The notes under the pieces were generated by a model that saw only the letters and a list, made by a program, of their open reading frames with translations, was not told the origin of the DNA and made no database searches. Made by a program: the position numbers and the translations under genes. 20,579 nt of DNA, taken from positions 1-20,579 of the forward strand of contig PAQB01000044.1 in the NCBI GenBank assembly GCA_002709185.1, read 5' to 3'. Shown here piece after piece: positions 1 to 7,098 of the stretch (positions are counted from its first letter, which is position 1; each line of letters begins with the position of its first letter). The stretch comes from Flavobacteriaceae bacterium. Lineage in GTDB: Bacteria > Bacteroidota > Bacteroidia > Flavobacteriales > Flavobacteriaceae.

Positions 1-54
1 AAGGGTAATATCCTCCAGATTTCCAATAGGTGTTGGCACTAAAAAAAGTTTCAT
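1..54 (-). CDS. rsmI: RsmI, 16S rRNA (cytidine 2'-O) methyltransferase, N-terminal fragment
   Basis: Only the first 18 codons are inside the window, starting at ATG 54-52 on the minus strand; the rest lies beyond position 1. They read MKLFLVPTPIGNLEDITL, which is the very conserved opening of the RsmI family (LVPTPIGNLEDIT). RsmI 2'-O-methylates C1402 of 16S rRNA in the decoding centre, using S-adenosylmethionine. The gene lies 38 nt downstream of tsaB on the same strand. A TAnnTTTG-type -7 element in the gap suggests it can also be transcribed on its own. The call rests on this short but distinctive motif; the catalytic core cannot be seen. Confidence 0.85.
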   Translation of the reverse strand, partial: MKLFLVPTPIGNLEDITL

Positions 55-72
55 CAATTATGCTTTAAAACA

Positions 73-80
73 CAAAGGTA
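73..80 (-). promoter_or_regulatory. Candidate -7 element for rsmI
   Basis: The minus strand reads TACCTTTG, a full match to the Bacteroidota -7 consensus TAnnTTTG, in the short gap between tsaB and rsmI. A start about 6 nt downstream would leave a leader of roughly 13 nt before the rsmI ATG. No TTG lies at the expected -33 distance, which falls in the 3' end of tsaB, so the site is only half supported. Confidence 0.4.
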
Positions 81-92
81 CAATGTTTAATC

Positions 93-764
93 TTAATTCT
101 TTTTTGAAGGAAACGCGATAAAATCTTTTAAATAAAAGGGTTCAAAATAAGCCAGGTCTTCAAAATCTTCTGCTTTGTATTTTTGATAAGACAGTGCGCA
201 CATTTCTTTTGATGATGGAAGCTGATCATCAAAATGAGCATTAGGGTGATCAATCAAATCCTGAGTTTTAGCGGCGCCATTGCCAACAAAAAAAACAGTA
301 TGTTTTTCCAATAAATCTGCATAGGACTCGGCGTTTAATATTTTCGCTGTAGTGGGGTCAATACATTGGTGATTGGTATCAAATACTGCCGAATAGACCT
401 CCATGCGGCGTGCATCTAAAGTGGCGACAATACAACCCGCTTCTGTCTGTATCTTGTTAGCAAGCACTTCGAGTGTAGGCAGCGCTATAAGCGGAATGTC
501 TAGACCAAAACACAGTCCTTTGGCTGCGGAGACACCAATACGCAAACCAGTATAAGATCCTGGACCTTTACTTACGGCAACCGCATCAATTTGACTGCGC
601 TCAATTTGGGCCTCCTTTAATACGGCATCAATATAAATATGAAGGCGCTCAGCGTGTGAGTATTGGGCGCTATTATCTTCCTTCAAAAAGAGTAACTCTC
701 CATTAAGTGAAAGTGCAACAGAACAGTTGGTCGTGGAGGTTTCAAGATTTAAAATACAAGCCAT
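93..764 (-). CDS. tsaB: TsaB, tRNA threonylcarbamoyladenosine biosynthesis protein
   Basis: TsaB is the non-catalytic partner of TsaD in the t6A complex, which adds threonylcarbamoyl to A37 of ANN-decoding tRNAs in the cytoplasm. The 223-residue protein has the family length. It shows the ASKHA-fold start (ILNLETSTTNCSVAL, about residues 4-18), the conserved SHAERL near 36-41 and the strong family block SKGPGSYTGLRIG at about 65-77, followed by AAKGLCFG. It lacks the metal-binding HxxxH pair of TsaD, as expected for TsaB. Its ATG (764-762) directly abuts the stop codon of the upstream TolC-type gene (765-767) with no bases between, so translation is likely coupled to that gene. No separate promoter was found. 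Confidence 0.93.
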   Translation of the reverse strand: MACILNLETSTTNCSVALSLNGELLFLKEDNSAQYSHAERLHIYIDAVLKEAQIERSQIDAVAVSKGPGSYTGLRIGVSAAKGLCFGLDIPLIALPTLEVLANKIQTEAGCIVATLDARRMEVYSAVFDTNHQCIDPTTAKILNAESYADLLEKHTVFFVGNGAAKTQDLIDHPNAHFDDQLPSSKEMCALSYQKYKAEDFEDLAYFEPFYLKDFIAFPSKKN

Positions 765-2105
765 CTACAAATTTAAGGGTTTTCCAATATAAAAGTCTAA
801 GACTTTGGTCTTGAAAATAAAATCGTATTTAGAACGGACTAAACTTGATTGTGCATTCACCAATTGGGTTCTGTTTTGTTCTAAATCCAATGTGTTAAGC
901 GCACCGATGTTGTAGCGCTCTTGCGCATTATCAAAGGACAGCTGACGGGCAGCAACTGATTTTTGAGATGACACATAGGTCTTTAAGGCGGCTTTAGCAT
1001 CCGTAAAAGCGCGTTGTATGTTACTCTCTAAGTCGACCTTGGCCTGTGTTAATGCCAGGTTTCTATTGTCAACCAGAATATTTGATTTAGCCAAGGCCGT
1101 TTTGTTCTGAAATCTAGAGAAAATAGGAATGTTTATGCTTAAGGCAAAACTATGGCCTCGGTTGTCATTAATTTGTTGAAAAAAAGAGTTGTCATTGCTA
1201 AGGTTGGAAAAGTTAGCCCCTGTATTTAGACCATAACTAAAGCTGATGTTTGGATAAAATCCACTTTTTGAAATTGATTTGCCCAATTCAGCGGCTTCAA
1301 TATTTTTCTCAGCCACTTTAATTTCACTTCTGTTTTTCAGCGCATGCCGCAATATGGGGTTGACGTCATTATATAAAAACAACTCTGAGGGGGTATCTAG
1401 TACTATTTGTTTAACCGCAAATCCTTCAAAAGGAACTTGTAAAACCTGTGTTAAGGCCAAAAGCGCCAAATTATAGCTGTTGTCGGCAACGGTTAAGCGT
1501 TGTTCGTCGCTGGCCAATGCCGCTTCTGCATCAAACAGATTGGCGCGGGGCTGAATGCCAGCAGCGACCAATTCTTTAACGCGTTCGAGTTGCTCAATTG
1601 AAAACTTATATTGAGTCTCTGCTATGCTTAAATTTTCTTTATTCAACATCACATTTAAGTAAGAATTGACCACATTAAGTGCCACATTGTCTCTGATGCG
1701 CTTAATTTCTTCTTCATTAGCCTCCTTATTGATAAGGGACTGTTTATAGATATTGGTGTTACGAAATCCATTAAAAATCGTCTGGGAAACGTTCAAGCCA
1801 ATGTTTGATGAATGAAAGGTCCGGTCTAAAAACTGACCATCAAATACCTCTACATTTCCTAAGTTAAGACGTTGGGAGGCGCCAACACCAAGCGAAGGTA
1901 AAAAATTACCTTTTGCGGCAATAATATCTTGGTTATTTGAGAGTAAGGCGTTTTTTGACTGCTGAACACTGATGTTGTTTTCTAGCGCATAATTGACGCA
2001 TGCTTCTAGCGTCCATTGTTCTTGAGCGCTGACGCTGAATAGGTTTATAAAACACAGCAAAAGCAGTAGGCTTTTTGTTGAATGGGTTGGGGTTGTATTA
2101 CGCAT
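765..2105 (-). CDS. TolC-family outer-membrane efflux channel
   Basis: This is the outer-membrane exit duct of the efflux cassette. It has a signal peptide with a hydrophobic core (LLLLLCFINLFSVSA) cleaved near AQEQ. The mature protein starts WTLEACVNYALENN, a typical TolC/OEP opening, and shows two long heptad-rich helical halves, each with the duplicated OEP pattern (RIRDNVALNVVNSYLNVMLNKE; QAKVDLESNIQRAFTDAKAAL). It ends near TLDLEQNRTQLVNAQSSLVRSKYDFIF-like helices, as the family does. I chose ATG 2105 (446 residues) because it overlaps the adaptor stop by only 8 nt, the same arrangement seen at two other junctions here. An in-frame ATG at 2132 would add nine residues and a 35-nt overlap. 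The substrate is unknown. Confidence 0.9.
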   Translation of the reverse strand: MRNTTPTHSTKSLLLLLCFINLFSVSAQEQWTLEACVNYALENNISVQQSKNALLSNNQDIIAAKGNFLPSLGVGASQRLNLGNVEVFDGQFLDRTFHSSNIGLNVSQTIFNGFRNTNIYKQSLINKEANEEEIKRIRDNVALNVVNSYLNVMLNKENLSIAETQYKFSIEQLERVKELVAAGIQPRANLFDAEAALASDEQRLTVADNSYNLALLALTQVLQVPFEGFAVKQIVLDTPSELFLYNDVNPILRHALKNRSEIKVAEKNIEAAELGKSISKSGFYPNISFSYGLNTGANFSNLSNDNSFFQQINDNRGHSFALSINIPIFSRFQNKTALAKSNILVDNRNLALTQAKVDLESNIQRAFTDAKAALKTYVSSQKSVAARQLSFDNAQERYNIGALNTLDLEQNRTQLVNAQSSLVRSKYDFIFKTKVLDFYIGKPLNL

Positions 2106-3231
2106 CGTTGTCGTCATTTTCTTCGTCTTCATTATTTTCTTCAGAAGCTTTGTTCCAAACTTTGATTTTATCTGAAAGCTCTAAGCCTTCAGTAATTTCA
2201 ACATTGATACCATCCGAAATTCCAATTTCAACATTTTTTATTACAAAATCGCCATTGTCGTTTAAAATTTCTACAAAAGGTTTTTCGGTAATTCTATTGA
2301 ATTGTAGTAGGGCTTCTTTGACCACCATTACGCTGTCCTTGCTGGCAACTTCTATTTCAGCATTTGCACTATAACCCGCACGAATTTTATTGCTAGATTC
2401 AACGGCAACATCGGCTTTAATCACAAATTGAACGGCGCCATTTTCTTCAATACCTTTGGGCGCTACAAAAGTTAGTTTGGCAGGAAATTCTTTTTCATTA
2501 ATGGCGCCAAGAATAACTTTAATGGTTTTTCCTTCCTCCAGCTTACCAACTTCAGATTCGTCCACTTTTCCTTCAAAAATCATTTGACGCATATCGGCAA
2601 TGGTCGCAATGGTCGTCCCTGCATTAAAGTTATTGCTTTGAATCACTTGGTCTCCTTCTCTAACAGGAATTTGTAAAATGGTTCCTGAAATTTGAGCGAC
2701 AATATTGGTGTTAGCAGAGCCGCCGCCAGATATAGAACCACGTTTGATAATTTGATAATCGTTTTGGGCCTGCATATAACTTTCTTGAGCTTGATTCAAG
2801 CTCAGTTCGTTGTTTTCAAAATCTTGTCGCGATATCACCCCTTTTTCATAGAGTGCTTTGTTGCGTTCAAACAATGTTTTGGCATTGTCATAGGTGAATT
2901 TTGAGGTTTTGATGCGGCTCTGGGCGCTTACCAAAGCCTGTTCGTTTGGAACCACTCGGATTTTGGCAATTAGATCTCCTTTTTGAACCAAATCCCCTTC
3001 TTCGACTAATATTTTGTCGACAATTCCTGAAATTTGAGGTTTGAGTTCTATTTCTTCCTCCGGATTTAACTTTCCAGTGGCTACAATTTTTGTGTCCAAA
3101 GAGGTGTAAAAGGCTTGGGCTGTTTTATAATCGATAACGTCTTTTTTGTTTGAATCTTTAAAGTATTTCAATACAAATACCAAAAGGATAAGTAAGACGA
3201 TTCCTAAAATAATTTTTACTGTTTTATTCAT
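2098..3231 (-). CDS. MacA/HlyD-type periplasmic adaptor subunit
   Basis: This is a membrane fusion protein that bridges the inner-membrane transporter and the TolC-type channel in the periplasm. The 377 residues contain an N-terminal anchor (about 5-22) and a lipoyl half-motif (about 64-90, ISGIVDKILVEEGDLVQKGD). A coiled-coil hairpin follows (about 95-160, with FERNKALYEKGVISRQDFEN), then the second lipoyl half (QISGTILQIPVREGDQV) and the beta-barrel and membrane-proximal domains. This order fits the MacA group that partners ABC exporters. The C-terminus ends in a run rich in Glu, Asp and Asn, which is not part of the usual fold. It sits 13 nt downstream of a permease gene and overlaps the channel gene by 8 nt, so it belongs to one operon. 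Confidence 0.9.
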   Translation of the reverse strand: MNKTVKIILGIVLLILLVFVLKYFKDSNKKDVIDYKTAQAFYTSLDTKIVATGKLNPEEEIELKPQISGIVDKILVEEGDLVQKGDLIAKIRVVPNEQALVSAQSRIKTSKFTYDNAKTLFERNKALYEKGVISRQDFENNELSLNQAQESYMQAQNDYQIIKRGSISGGGSANTNIVAQISGTILQIPVREGDQVIQSNNFNAGTTIATIADMRQMIFEGKVDESEVGKLEEGKTIKVILGAINEKEFPAKLTFVAPKGIEENGAVQFVIKADVAVESSNKIRAGYSANAEIEVASKDSVMVVKEALLQFNRITEKPFVEILNDNGDFVIKNVEIGISDGINVEITEGLELSDKIKVWNKASEENNEDEENDDNDA

Positions 3232-3244
3232 TGCTTTAATTTAA

Positions 3245-4486
3245 TTATTCTTCTCTTAATGCTTCTATGGGTTTGAGTCTTGTAGCCTTGAAAGCCGGAA
3301 TCAAACCAATTAATGACCCTAATAACACCAATAAGGCAAGGGCTACAAATACGACGGCTATGGAAACGGACGCATTGACTAGGGTGGCATCGTCGCCTTG
3401 TCCCCAAACTTTATCTATGACAATAAGGATCCAACCTCCTGTAATGATGCCTAAAATACCTGAAAGTAAGGTTAAAAATACGGCTTCCACCACAATCTGA
3501 CGTTTAATTTCAAAAGGCGTGGCGCCTAAGGCGCGCCGAATCCCAATTTCTTTAGTACGCTCTTTAACCGTAATCAATAATATATTCCCAATGGCAAAAA
3601 CGCCAGCAATTAAGGTTGCGATGCCTACAAACCATGTTAAAAATTGCATTCCTTTTAGAAAACCTGTGATTTTTGCAAATTCTTTGCCTAGGTTAAAACT
3701 GCCTAGCGCCCTTTTATCTCTTGGGTGTATTTTATTCAAATTACGCAACAATAATTTAATGTCTTCTTCAATCTGTTTAATGTTGTACTCAGGCTTACCG
3801 GTCACAACCATCCAACCAATGCGATCGCCGCGGTTGTAAATCTGCTGAAAGGTGGTGAAAGGAATGTGAATATCACTGGAAGGACCCATATCCACATTTT
3901 CGTTTTGGAAGACCCCAATCACTGTAAAATTCATGTTGTTGACTTGAATGTACCGCCCAATGGGGTTTTCATTTTTATCAAAAAGTTGTTTGTAAACATC
4001 CTCGGAGATGACCGCAGCCTTGCGCTTGCTATTGATGTCATTTTGATTAATAAAGCGACCGCGCAGCATCTTTTTCTTTTGAATTTGATCTAGCAATGGG
4101 TAATCTCCATTGACGCCATAACGCCCAGAAAGAAAATTACGTACCACCAAGGCTTGACTGCGACTCCTAGGTACTACAAGTTCTATGCCTTCAATATTTT
4201 CTTTTATTTTATGGGCATGTGACAGTTTAAGGCGAACCATTTTTCCTTCCTGAAACCCTTTAAAGGGAATGCTGGTATTTTGACCCCAAATAAAAACACT
4301 GTTGGTGGCAAAATCTCCAAAAATTCGATTAAAAGAATTTTCCATTCCTCGGGCGGCGCCCAAAAGAGCGATAAGCAATAAAATTCCCCACCAAACCCCA
4401 ATCATTGTGATGACCGTACGAACTTTGTTTTTAGTCAAACTGTCGTACACTTCTTTCCAGGTATCGCTTTCAAATAAAAATCTCAT
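3245..4486 (-). CDS. MacB/FtsX-type ABC transporter permease (second of two)
   Basis: This is an inner-membrane permease of the type VII (MacB/LolCE/FtsX) ABC family. It has one membrane helix at about 22-44, a large periplasmic MacB_PCD-like domain (about 50-275) and three C-terminal helices (roughly 283-307, 330-355, 373-397). It carries the family coupling segment VKERTKEIGIRRALGATP after the second helix and ends LKPIEALREE. Unlike E. coli MacB it has no fused ATPase; a separate ATPase gene lies upstream. Its start is 4 nt after the stop of the sister permease. The two permeases share topology and end motif but differ clearly in sequence, so the active transporter is probably a heterodimer. 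Confidence 0.9.
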   Translation of the reverse strand: MRFLFESDTWKEVYDSLTKNKVRTVITMIGVWWGILLLIALLGAARGMENSFNRIFGDFATNSVFIWGQNTSIPFKGFQEGKMVRLKLSHAHKIKENIEGIELVVPRSRSQALVVRNFLSGRYGVNGDYPLLDQIQKKKMLRGRFINQNDINSKRKAAVISEDVYKQLFDKNENPIGRYIQVNNMNFTVIGVFQNENVDMGPSSDIHIPFTTFQQIYNRGDRIGWMVVTGKPEYNIKQIEEDIKLLLRNLNKIHPRDKRALGSFNLGKEFAKITGFLKGMQFLTWFVGIATLIAGVFAIGNILLITVKERTKEIGIRRALGATPFEIKRQIVVEAVFLTLLSGILGIITGGWILIVIDKVWGQGDDATLVNASVSIAVVFVALALLVLLGSLIGLIPAFKATRLKPIEALREE

Positions 4487-4490
4487 ATTG

Positions 4491-5723
4491 TCATTCGTCT
4501 CTTAAGGCCACAATGGGTTTGATTAGGGAAGCTTTCTTTGCCGGTAAATAGCCAGCAATCGCACCAGCAGTGATTAGTGTAAAAGTGGCCATTAAAACCA
4601 AAGTTTGACTGACACTTGGATCTGTTATAAAATAGGTTTTTAGGTGGGGGCTTGCCCACTCCAGTAAACCCACCCCTATTAGCAATCCAAAATAACCCGC
4701 CAAAGTTGTAATAAAAACAGATTCAACTAAAATGATGGAAATTATAGCCTTGGGAGAAGCGCCTAAAGCCTTTCGGATTCCAATTTCTTTGGTACGCTCT
4801 TTAACAATAAAAATCATAATGTTACTGATGCCAACAACGCCTGCAATTAGCGTCCCAAAACCGATGATTAAAATTAAAATGCCCAAAACCGAAGTCATTT
4901 GATTGATCCCTTTATTTTGCATCGCCATATTAGAGATTCGTATGGCGCGCTGATCATTTTTTGCCACTGTAAAGCGTGCTTTAAGTTGCTTTTCTAAATC
5001 CAGCCCAAAGTCAATGGCTTGATTCAAGTCTAATGCTGGATTGTAGGTTAGGTTGATTTGATCCACGTAATCATTATTGCCGTAAATGTTTTGAGCCGTT
5101 GTAAGTGGCATATAAATAATGCGCTCTTCGTCATCGCCACCGTCGTCTTTAAAAACGCCTACAACTTTATAAGAAATACCACTTAAGTTGATATAATTGC
5201 CAACAATATCTTTTTCCTTTAGAAACAAATCTTGTCGTACCAAATCTCCAATAACAATCACTTTGGTGCTGTTTTGCATGTCCAACTGGTTGAGGTAGCG
5301 TCCTTTCGAAATCTTTGTTTTTTCCAAGTATTGATGGTCGGGATGAACCGCTCTTAACAAATAATTGTTTTTTTCGTTTTTATAACTGGCTACGACATTG
5401 CGGTAAATTCTTGCAGTTATAAATTCTATACTGGGCTCAAAATCAGACTTTATAAATTCAAAGTCTTCATTTTTAAATTGAATGCGTCGCCCTGCTTGTA
5501 GTCCCTTATGGGCTTTGGTGGTGCGCCCAGAACGAATAAAAATAGAATTGGCCGCATCATCAACAAATGCTTCAGAAAATGTGTTATTAAGTCCATTAGC
5601 CAAACCAAAAAGAACGGTAAATAGTAAAATCGCAAAAGCAACCGTAAAACCAGAGAGTAAACTGCGGGTGCGGTTTTTATCAATACTTTGAAACACCTCC
5701 CGCCAAAAGTCTATATCAAACAT
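4491..5723 (-). CDS. MacB/FtsX-type ABC transporter permease (first of two)
   Basis: The 410-residue inner-membrane permease has the same plan as its downstream neighbour: a short amphipathic start ([19 protein letters not shown]), helix 1 at about 21-45, a periplasmic domain, then three C-terminal helices. The coupling segment VKERTKEIGIRKALGASP and the end KKASLIKPIVALRDE are the family hallmarks. The start codon overlaps the ATPase stop by 8 nt (ATGTTTGA). Family knowledge says such permeases drive a mechanotransmission cycle that pumps periplasmic substrates through the adaptor and TolC-type duct rather than moving them across the inner membrane. Peptides, siderophores or amphiphiles are plausible cargo, but the sequence does not show which. 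Confidence 0.9.
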   Translation of the reverse strand: MFDIDFWREVFQSIDKNRTRSLLSGFTVAFAILLFTVLFGLANGLNNTFSEAFVDDAANSIFIRSGRTTKAHKGLQAGRRIQFKNEDFEFIKSDFEPSIEFITARIYRNVVASYKNEKNNYLLRAVHPDHQYLEKTKISKGRYLNQLDMQNSTKVIVIGDLVRQDLFLKEKDIVGNYINLSGISYKVVGVFKDDGGDDEERIIYMPLTTAQNIYGNNDYVDQINLTYNPALDLNQAIDFGLDLEKQLKARFTVAKNDQRAIRISNMAMQNKGINQMTSVLGILILIIGFGTLIAGVVGISNIMIFIVKERTKEIGIRKALGASPKAIISIILVESVFITTLAGYFGLLIGVGLLEWASPHLKTYFITDPSVSQTLVLMATFTLITAGAIAGYLPAKKASLIKPIVALRDE

Positions 5724-6417
5724 CAGCAGTTGCTCTTTGTTGTTTTATAAAATTATCTTCCATGATCAAACCATCCTTTAATCGAACAATGCGTTTACAC
5801 ATATTGGCAATATCTTGCTCATGGGTTACAATCAAAAGCGTTTTCCCTTCGTCATTGAGCTGTTGTAAAAAAGCCATAATATCATAGGAAGTTGTGCTGT
5901 CAAGAGCGCCTGTTGGCTCATCTGCCAGTAAAAGTTTAGGGTCTGATGCCAAGGCCCGGGCAATGGCGACACGTTGTTTCTGTCCGCCAGAAAGCTCACT
6001 TGGCAAATGTGAGGCCCAACCTAACAGGCCTACTTTTTCCAAATAAAATTTAGCTTTTTCTTGTCGTCGTTTTCTTTTTAAACCTTGATAGTATAAGGGC
6101 AATGCAACATTTTCTAAGGCGTTTTTGTAGTTGATAAGGTTGAAGGACTGAAATATAAACCCTAAAAACTTATTTCTATAGATAGCCGCTTTTTTTTCGC
6201 TGAGATTCTTAATGGGAACCTCGTCTAATATGTAGTTGCCTTCATCAGCCTCATCCAGCATCCCAATGATATTGAGTAGAGTTGATTTTCCAGAACCTGA
6301 AGAACCCATAATCGCTACCATCTCGCCCTTTTCAACAAATAAGTCAATTCCTTTTAAAACATGAAGGCTGGAATCGCCAATAGGATAAGATTTATGGAGC
6401 TTTTCAATTTTGAGCAT
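5716..6417 (-). CDS. ABC transporter ATP-binding protein (MacB/LolD-type)
   Basis: This cytoplasmic ATPase powers the two permeases. The 233 residues show a Walker [10 protein letters not shown] at 38-46, Q-loop Gln90, signature LSGGQ at 142-146, Walker B LLLADEP at 162-168 with catalytic Glu167, D-loop ALD at 171-173 and switch His199. All catalytic elements are intact. It is the first gene of the minus-strand run and follows a 223-bp spacer shared with a divergent XRE regulator. The closest family is the LolD/MacB group; the lack of LolCE features nearby and the presence of an adaptor and a TolC-type channel favour an efflux role. Confidence 0.94.
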   Translation of the reverse strand: MLKIEKLHKSYPIGDSSLHVLKGIDLFVEKGEMVAIMGSSGSGKSTLLNIIGMLDEADEGNYILDEVPIKNLSEKKAAIYRNKFLGFIFQSFNLINYKNALENVALPLYYQGLKRKRRQEKAKFYLEKVGLLGWASHLPSELSGGQKQRVAIARALASDPKLLLADEPTGALDSTTSYDIMAFLQQLNDEGKTLLIVTHEQDIANMCKRIVRLKDGLIMEDNFIKQQRATADV

Positions 6418-6484
6418 TTGTACTTTAATTTAATTGTATTCTTAGGACGTTAAAACTTGAATTTTGTTACATAACTGTAAAAAA

Positions 6485-6524
6485 TTATTCGCATTAAAAA
6501 TTAGAAATGTTCAAATGCGATTAA
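6485..6524. repeat. Imperfect 11-bp inverted repeat between efflux operon and XRE gene
   Basis: TTATTCGCATT (6485-6495) and AATGCGATTAA (6514-6524) are inverted copies matching at 10 of 11 positions and separated by 18 nt. They lie in the spacer between the divergently transcribed ATPase and XRE genes. This could be an operator for a dimeric regulator, such as the neighbouring XRE protein. It could instead be a hairpin in the 5' leader of the efflux mRNA if transcription starts at the candidate promoter just to its right. Confidence 0.5.
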
Positions 6525-6547
6525 ATATTAATTGAATTTTATAGAAT

Positions 6548-6555
6548 CAAAATTA
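6548..6555 (-). promoter_or_regulatory. Candidate -7 element for the efflux operon
   Basis: The minus strand reads TAATTTTG, matching TAnnTTTG. It is about 130 nt upstream of the ATPase start codon and upstream of the inverted repeat. No good TTG is present at the -33 distance, and the region is AT-rich, so a chance match is possible. Confidence 0.3.
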
Positions 6556-6640
6556 TTTTTATCTATATTTAGTATAAGCATAAGTCTCCGTCCCAAAACT
6601 TAAGGCCCAATACAAGTTTTAATTTGATAAAATCCTGCTT

Positions 6641-6877
6641 ATGAATTCCAAAAAATCTCAACAACACCTTTTAAAACAAACAAGCCAACGCTTAAAAAGA
6701 CTTCGCAAAAACAAGCAACTGTCACAAAAGTCGGTTGCTGCACGCTGTGAAATGGACTTTGGTAGTTATACAAATATTGAAAATGGAAAGCGAAACATCA
6801 CGCTGTTTACTCTTCAAAAAATATTAATCGCTTTGAATATAAGTTTCAAGGAATTCTTCAATTTTAAAGGCTTTTAA
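6641..6877 (+). CDS. Small XRE-family HTH transcriptional regulator
   Basis: The 78-residue protein is almost entirely a Cro/CI-type helix-turn-helix domain (about residues 13-72). It has SQRLKRLRKNKQLSQKSVAARC as helices 1-2, the recognition segment around DFGSYTNIENGKRN and the terminal helix pair LFTLQKILIALNISFKEFF. There is no sensing or oligomerisation domain, so it probably dimerises through the HTH bundle. It is transcribed away from the efflux operon and is the only regulator nearby, which makes it a reasonable local controller, though this is inference. Its TAA overlaps the stop codon of the convergent gene at 6874-6877. A TATATTTA element at 6564-6571 may be its -7 region. Confidence 0.85.
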   Translation: MNSKKSQQHLLKQTSQRLKRLRKNKQLSQKSVAARCEMDFGSYTNIENGKRNITLFTLQKILIALNISFKEFFNFKGF

Positions 6878-6885
6878 TTTTTTTT
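6864..6885 (+). terminator. Weak hairpin plus T-tract at the end of the XRE gene
   Basis: TTAAA (6864-6868), a four-base loop and TTTAA (6873-6877), followed by eight T residues, could act as a weak intrinsic terminator on the plus strand. The stem has only five A-T pairs, so the T-tract is the better part of the evidence. Confidence 0.3.
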
Positions 6886-7095
6886 GGAGACCTTCTTAAA
6901 ATAACGGTAGGTAACAAGCGCCAAGCCTCCCATTAAAATGTAAGGAATCAACATCAAATAGACAATCCCATCGTTGACGCCTTTGGCGGTGGCTTGTCCT
7001 GTTTCACTTTCTAAAACAGCACGACACATTGCACATTGGGCCTGAGCAGATAAGGCCGCAAAAATCAAAAATATATATGAAATTAAGCGTTTCAA
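6874..7095 (-). CDS. Small CxxC membrane protein of the oxidase assembly cluster (function unknown)
   Basis: I do not recognise a named family. The 73-residue protein has a signal-like N-terminus (about 1-19, ending AQAQ), then a CAMC motif (Cys21 and Cys24), a short linker and one membrane helix at about 43-62, followed by a basic tail (YRFKKVSKK-like). This topology would place the CxxC pair in the periplasm near the membrane surface, where it could bind copper or exchange disulfides. The start is TTG at 7095: it lies three bases after the DUF420 stop, and no ATG exists before Met23, which would remove the signal segment. It is the last gene of the SCO-like/SCO/DUF420 unit, which suggests a role in oxidase assembly. 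Its stop codon overlaps the stop of the convergent XRE gene. Confidence 0.75.
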   Translation of the reverse strand: MKRLISYIFLIFAALSAQAQCAMCRAVLESETGQATAKGVNDGIVYLMLIPYILMGGLALVTYRYFKKVSKKN

Positions 7096-7098
7096 ATT

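Noticed and set aside
2106..2132. Longer start for the TolC-type gene at ATG 2132
   Set aside because: It would add MKTKKMTTT in front of the signal peptide and overlap the adaptor gene by 35 nt. ATG 2105 gives the 8-nt overlap seen at other junctions here.
3519..3839. 106-residue open frame on the plus strand opposite a permease gene
   Set aside because: Antisense to a clear MacB-type permease, no domain features, no promoter; a shadow frame.
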